From positions 1-7,723 of the forward strand of contig CAKRTC010000044.1 of NCBI GenBank assembly GCA_934402055.1: 7,723 nucleotides of DNA, in the 5' to 3' direction. The notes beneath the pieces were generated by a model. It was not told where the DNA came from. It did no database searches and saw only the letters and a list, made by a program, of their open reading frames with translations. Source of the DNA: an uncultured Lachnospiraceae bacterium. GTDB lineage: Bacteria; Bacillota; Clostridia; Lachnospirales; Lachnospiraceae. This document shows positions 4,847 through 7,723 of this stretch, piece by piece. The translations under genes and the position numbers were made by a program. Numbering within the stretch: position 1 is the first letter of the stretch; every line of letters starts with the position of its first letter.

Positions 4847-6322
4847 ATGGGAATAGGAATATTTTTACTGATATTATTTGCTTTTATATTTATAGGATTT
4901 GCGTTTTTTATCTCCAAAAGATTTCCGTCTAACTCCATGGATGATTTCCTGGTAGCCGGACGAAGCATGCCTACGGCACTCATATCCGCCAGTGTGGTTG
5001 TATCATGGATATGGTGCTCGACTATTATGGGTGCTGCGGAAGCGGGGACACTTTACGGAGTATCCGGAGGTCTCAACTACGCATGGGGAGCAGCAGTGCC
5101 GTTCTTCCTGCTCATACCTATGGTGACACGTATAAGAAAGCTTATGCCGAATTGTACTACATTTACAGAATTCCTTAAGGCGAGATACGGTGCAGGCGTT
5201 TCGTATGTATATCTTTTATTCGGTATTGCGCTTTGCTTCTATGTAATGATGTCTCAGGGAGTCGGAGTAGGAACCGTATTTAAGAATATGTTCGGAGTTC
5301 CGTACCTCATCGGAGCACTTATACCTTTGGTAATAGTTATTATTTACATAACAAAGGCAGGTCTCAGAGGCTCTATCTACAACGATTGCATACAGTTTTT
5401 TATTGTATCTATCATACTTATCATCTGTATTCCGATAGTAATCAAGACACTCGGACTTGAGAATATATATAACGGACTCAAGGAAGTTGCTACCGATCCG
5501 AGCAATGAATATTATGAGCCGCAGGCACTTTCACTTACATCTTCATCCGGATTCCACTATGGAATAGCAGCGGTAGTCGTTGCCTTCGGACAGGTGCTCC
5601 TTGATCAGGGTTATTATTCCAAGGCTATTGCATCAACAGATAACAAGTCAATGCTCAGAGCTTACATCGTAGGAACACTTATTGCGTGGGTTCCGATCCC
5701 AATCATCTGCGGCAGCGTATTCGGAGCAGGCTATATTGCGCTCAAGTCACAACTTGGCCTTGAAGCGGTAAGCGCAGGCTCTGATGTTGCTCCTCTTGTT
5801 ATGAAATATGTATTCGGAGGCGGAGTAGGAAGTATCTTCTTTGTTCTGATGGTGTTCATGGCAGCTATGACCACCGGCGGTAACTGTATAGCAGGTGCAC
5901 AGGCTCTGCTCAGTGTTGACGTTTATAAGGGAATTATTAATAAAAATGCTACAGAAGATCAGCAGCTCAGATTCGGAAAGATTGCTACAGTTATAATTGC
6001 TCTTGCTATGGCACTTATTGCAACATTCCTTGAAAATGTTTCACTGCTTACACTTGATACATTCTCAGGAATCCTATTTGCAGCGCCGGTAAGTGCATTC
6101 TTCGTAGGCTTGTTCTGGGATAAGGTCAACGGTAAGATTGCAGCCGCTTCAATAGTTATCGGATGGGTGGGAGCTATGATAGCATGGTTCACGGCATCAA
6201 ACTTTGATGACGCCATGTTCCACGGAAATCTTTGCTCATTGCTGCTTCCGCTTGTAGTAATAATTATCGGAAGCCTGTTCTCCAAGACAAAGTTTAATTA
6301 TTCAACAATGAAATATGAATAA
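4847..6322 (+). CDS. sodium:solute symporter family permease, DUR3-like
   Basis: This 491-residue integral membrane protein has about 13 hydrophobic segments, beginning at residues 2-22 and ending near 460-480. S-M-D-D-F-L-V-A-G-R (30-39) after the first helix, a W-rich second helix followed by A-G-T-L-Y-G-V-S-G-G, and K-A-G-L-R-G-S-I-Y-N-D-C-I-Q (170-183) are SSS-family landmarks. The second-helix region looks most like urea/polyamine transporters of the DUR3 branch. The likely role is Na+-driven uptake of a small nitrogen compound that the preceding amidase hydrolyses; the substrate is inferred only from the neighbour. AAAGGGGA (4833-4840) stands 6 nt before the ATG, within a 15-nt gap, consistent with an operon. 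The protein looks complete. Confidence 0.9.
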   Translation: MGIGIFLLILFAFIFIGFAFFISKRFPSNSMDDFLVAGRSMPTALISASVVVSWIWCSTIMGAAEAGTLYGVSGGLNYAWGAAVPFFLLIPMVTRIRKLMPNCTTFTEFLKARYGAGVSYVYLLFGIALCFYVMMSQGVGVGTVFKNMFGVPYLIGALIPLVIVIIYITKAGLRGSIYNDCIQFFIVSIILIICIPIVIKTLGLENIYNGLKEVATDPSNEYYEPQALSLTSSSGFHYGIAAVVVAFGQVLLDQGYYSKAIASTDNKSMLRAYIVGTLIAWVPIPIICGSVFGAGYIALKSQLGLEAVSAGSDVAPLVMKYVFGGGVGSIFFVLMVFMAAMTTGGNCIAGAQALLSVDVYKGIINKNATEDQQLRFGKIATVIIALAMALIATFLENVSLLTLDTFSGILFAAPVSAFFVGLFWDKVNGKIAAASIVIGWVGAMIAWFTASNFDDAMFHGNLCSLLLPLVVIIIGSLFSKTKFNYSTMKYE

Positions 6323-6441
6323 GTTGTCTTTAAAGCAGTTCGCAGCAGCAGTATTAAAGCGGAACACTTGTGAGTAATACGGTATATACGATGACCGCCG
6401 GAAATATACTTTTTGTAAAGAATGAAAGGAGATACTTAAAT

Positions 6442-6567
6442 ATGATGAGTTTTGGTGCAATGAAATTTTATTATATCTTTTGCTATCTGTGGTTTGTTGT
6501 GGGTGCGCTTATCATTGCAATTCCCGCAATGAAAGAATTTATCAATACCATATTCGGAAAGAAGTGA
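6442..6567 (+). CDS. 41-residue single-helix membrane protein after the symporter
   Basis: AGGAG at 6427-6431 precedes the ATG at 6442 by 10 nt, making this the start rather than the upstream ATG at 6370, which has no ribosome site. The peptide starts M-M-S-F-G-A-M-K-F. It has one hydrophobic segment (about residues 9-29, Y-I-F-C-Y-L-W-F-V-V-G-A-L) and ends with a short amphipathic stretch and G-K-K. It lies 119 bp after the symporter stop on the same strand, in a gap holding only a small hairpin-like GTTCGC/GCGGAAC (6338-6365), and before a terminator-like hairpin. Small one-helix 'symporter accessory' proteins encoded beside SSS transporters are known in Firmicutes, and I take this as a likely member. 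Its exact partner and action are unproven. Confidence 0.7.
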   Translation: MMSFGAMKFYYIFCYLWFVVGALIIAIPAMKEFINTIFGKK

Positions 6568-6603
6568 AATTCATCAAGAAGTATAATTAGATCTATAAAC
6601 ATA

Positions 6604-6649
6604 AAGACTGTTGCCGTAGAGTTTATCATTTCTCCTTGGCAACAGTCTT
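6604..6649. terminator. terminator-like hairpin, copy 3 of 3, between convergent genes
   Basis: AAGACTGTTGCC (6604-6615) pairs perfectly with GGCAACAGTCTT (6638-6649), followed on the plus strand by ATTTGTTAAAT. It lies 37 bp past the small membrane protein gene and 47 bp past the end of the minus-strand rpn remnant. It can therefore serve as the shared end of both transcripts. It is the best preserved of the three copies. Confidence 0.65.
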
Positions 6650-6696
6650 ATTTGTTAAATATAAATCTGAGAGAGCTTTATTGTGTTGCAATGCGA

Positions 6697-6891
6697 TTAA
6701 TCTATTAATTTTATCCCATGCTCCGATGCGATCTGCCTTACATATTCCGGAGACACGTCAAATAAGGCGACAGCAATGTCGGTATGTGGATTTTTGCGTA
6801 GAACCTTAGCTATGGTAAAGGATTCACCTTCAGCCTTACCTGCGGTTTTACCCGCATCATATCTGTCTTGCATGATCAATTCAGTATTCAT
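6697..6891 (-). CDS. candidate stand-alone RpnS-like small protein (copy C)
   Basis: AAGGAGG (plus 6900-6906, read on minus) is followed 8 nt later by the ATG at 6891, giving 64 residues starting MNTELIMQDRYDAG and ending H-G-I-K-L-I-D. The site is identical in place and spacing to that of copy B even though one codon in the spacer changed (GCT to GCA). The deletion in this copy joins the rpn 5' region directly to this segment, so the first well-placed start on an rpn transcript would be this one. By analogy with E. coli RpnS, the product could dimerise with or block full-length Rpn nucleases elsewhere in the genome. Its tail after A-E-G differs completely from copy B. Expression is inferred. 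Confidence 0.45.
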   Translation of the reverse strand: MNTELIMQDRYDAGKTAGKAEGESFTIAKVLRKNPHTDIAVALFDVSPEYVRQIASEHGIKLID

Positions 6892-6976
6892 ATATTCTGC
6901 CTCCTTCCCTCTCATCTGCTTTATTCTGGCTATAGATGCCTGAAGTTTCTTTACAAATTCGCTTTCGAAATCTCTC
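6697..6976 (-). pseudogene. rpn copy C: only the C-terminal part of the nuclease gene
   Basis: From the codons R-D-F-E-S-E-F-V-K-K (starting near 6975) this is nearly identical to copy B up to the linker GK(T)AGKAEG. It then has a wholly different tail ending E-H-G-I-K-L-I-D at 6697. Upstream, the sequence changes abruptly at the GAGA of 6973-6976 into the rpn 5' region (AAAAAGGAG), so the start codon and roughly two thirds of the gene were deleted between short GAGA repeats. An open frame does extend back to an ATG at 6999, but that ATG lies in former leader sequence and has no ribosome site. No catalytic residues remain. Confidence 0.85.
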
Positions 6977-7240
6977 CTTTTTGACTTTGGCATGCGCACT
7001 AATCAGACCTGATGCATGCATTAATGTGTTGACAGATACTTAAGATATTTTCAGATATGTTCATAAGTACTTGAAAATGCATATGCTGCAAGTCACCGAC
7101 GGCTTGCTGAAAGTAATATCATTGTTTCATATGATAAGGATTATTGCAAATAGATAATTACGGAATTATTTTGGATAATATATACATTCGCCGGAATCGT
7201 ACGTAATATTTATATGCGATTATGATCCACTCGGTTATAA
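6974..7240. repeat. rpn 5'-region repeat, copy C
   Basis: This copy starts inside the rpn ribosome-site region (deletion junction) and has the palindrome ATCAGACCTGAT (7002-7013). Its hairpin GCAAGTC-ACCGAC-GGCTTGC (7088-7107) keeps base pairing on the plus strand through a T·G pair. The AT-rich end (7150-7187) then runs into plus-strand rpn coding sequence at about 7188. It is roughly 90% like copies A and B and in the same orientation, 5330 bp from copy B. Confidence 0.85.
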
Positions 7241-7679
7241 TAAGTATATATACACAATGAATACTCATTGTGAGGAGTTGCCGGAACTAAAGTATAGGGA
7301 CGGAGTACATACGATATTCTTGAGCACCAAGGGAAATAATACCACAGAAGTGCCTGAAGAGATAATCAAGTTTCTCAGGTATGTAAGTGCAGGACTAAAG
7401 GAATCGGAGCAGGACTTCGGAAGCGATTTCGTAACAAAACTGCAGAGGTCTGTGAAATGGATCAAGAGAAGCAGGTCGAAGGAGAGGGAATATATGGTAC
7501 TGGATGAGATAAAGAAGAAAGAACGTGAGGAAGAACGCTGTGATATCGTAGTTCAGCTTCTTCAAAAAACACATGATGCAAAGCAAGTAGCTGAGCTTTT
7601 GGATATGTCTATTGAAGCTATTGAGAAAATAGCAGATAGTAATAATATTAGACAATATGTAATGACCTCCGCTTTGTAA
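7188..7679 (+). pseudogene. rpn copy D: C-terminal half of a divergent Rpn nuclease
   Basis: The open frame runs from 7179 to the TAA at 7677-7679. Recognisable Rpn protein begins at 7188 with S-P-E-S-Y-V-I-F-I-C-D-Y-D-P-L-G. It continues through K-Y-I-Y-T-M-N-T-H-C-E-E-L-P, the DGVHTIFLSTKG block, E-R-E-Y-M (residues 76-80 counted from the ATG at 7257) and a two-helix tail. The catalytic N-terminal half is missing, replaced by leader repeat C. The ATG at 7257 has no ribosome site and sits in the middle of the Y-T-M-N-T-H motif, so it is not a real start. Unlike copy B the reading frame is clean, suggesting recent truncation or retained use. It lacks the GKAEG linker, having K-K-K-E-R-E-E-E-R instead, so it is a different subfamily from copies A-C. 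Confidence 0.8.
7494..7679 (+). CDS. candidate RpnS-like small protein (copy D)
   Basis: AAGGAG (7479-7484) is followed 9 nt later by the ATG at 7494, the methionine of E-R-E-Y-M. The product would be 61 residues starting M-V-L-D-E-I-K-K-K, a charged helix followed by K-Q-V-A-E-L-L-D-M-S-I-E-A and a short end. This is the same internal position as the strong starts in copies B and C, in a gene of clearly different sequence. It is the only well-formed translation start in copy D. Expression and inhibitor function are inferred. Confidence 0.4.
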   Translation: MVLDEIKKKEREEERCDIVVQLLQKTHDAKQVAELLDMSIEAIEKIADSNNIRQYVMTSAL

Positions 7680-7723
7680 CTTCGTGGATTTACCTGTATA
7701 CTAAATGGGTGTCAAAAACAAAT

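Noticed and set aside
6370..6441. N-terminal extension of the small membrane protein
   Set aside because: The ATG at 6370 has no ribosome site, whereas AGGAG precedes 6442.
7257..7259. ATG as start of an intact 140-residue protein
   Set aside because: The Rpn reading frame continues upstream to 7188 with recognisable motif, and there is no ribosome site; the ATG is internal to a truncated gene.
1..7723. CRISPR array, tRNA or rRNA genes, prophage genes
   Set aside because: The repeats are few, long and gene-linked, not regularly spaced short repeats; no tRNA or rRNA signature or phage structural protein was seen.

Overview
The window looks like an accessory region of a low-to-moderate-GC Firmicute, most likely a rumen or gut Lachnospiraceae of the Butyrivibrio/Pseudobutyrivibrio kind. 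This is inferred from strong AAGGAGG-type ribosome sites, codon use, and several decaying Rpn-family (PD-(D/E)XK nuclease/'putative transposase') genes, which are abundant in those genomes. No database search was possible.

Layout. (1) Positions 1-2050 are a repeat-rich graveyard. An rpn gene runs off the left edge (1-92, minus). Its about 320-bp 5' region recurs at about 1544-1895 and again at about 6974-7240. Between the first two copies lie short gene debris, a strong terminator (925-960), two copies of a terminator-like hairpin (450-498, 969-1017), and an internally deleted rpn (1044-1635, minus). (2) Positions 2059-6567 hold an intact catabolic-looking module: a PAS/AAA+/Fis sigma-54 activator (2059-3489); a 470-bp control region; a nitrilase-superfamily amidohydrolase (3962-4831); a DUR3-like sodium:solute symporter (4847-6322); and a 41-residue one-helix membrane protein (6442-6567). 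(3) Positions 6604-7723 return to debris: a third terminator-like hairpin, a more deeply deleted rpn (minus, ending at 6697), the third leader repeat, and the C-terminal half of a different rpn on the plus strand (ending at 7679).

How it fits together. The activator probably drives the downstream operon. A good -24/-12 sigma-54 promoter (GGCATATTAATTGC, 3731-3744) lies upstream of the operon, and candidate enhancer sites (3531-3593) lie about 190 bp before its inferred start. The roughly 206-nt leader can fold two mutually exclusive ways. A 5' stem (3759-3773 with 3811-3826) competes with a long intrinsic terminator (3820-3871 plus a T-run). That makes a candidate undescribed attenuator or riboswitch-like element on top of sigma-54 control. 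The inferred role is import of a nitrogenous small molecule by the symporter and hydrolysis by the amidase; the substrate cannot be told from sequence.

The second interesting theme is the rpn debris. All three surviving C-terminal copies keep a strong Shine-Dalgarno and ATG inside the gene at the same conserved E-Y-M position, although the nuclease half has been lost by different routes. This matches the arrangement reported for E. coli rpn genes, where an internal start makes a small C-terminal inhibitor (RpnS) of the full nuclease.
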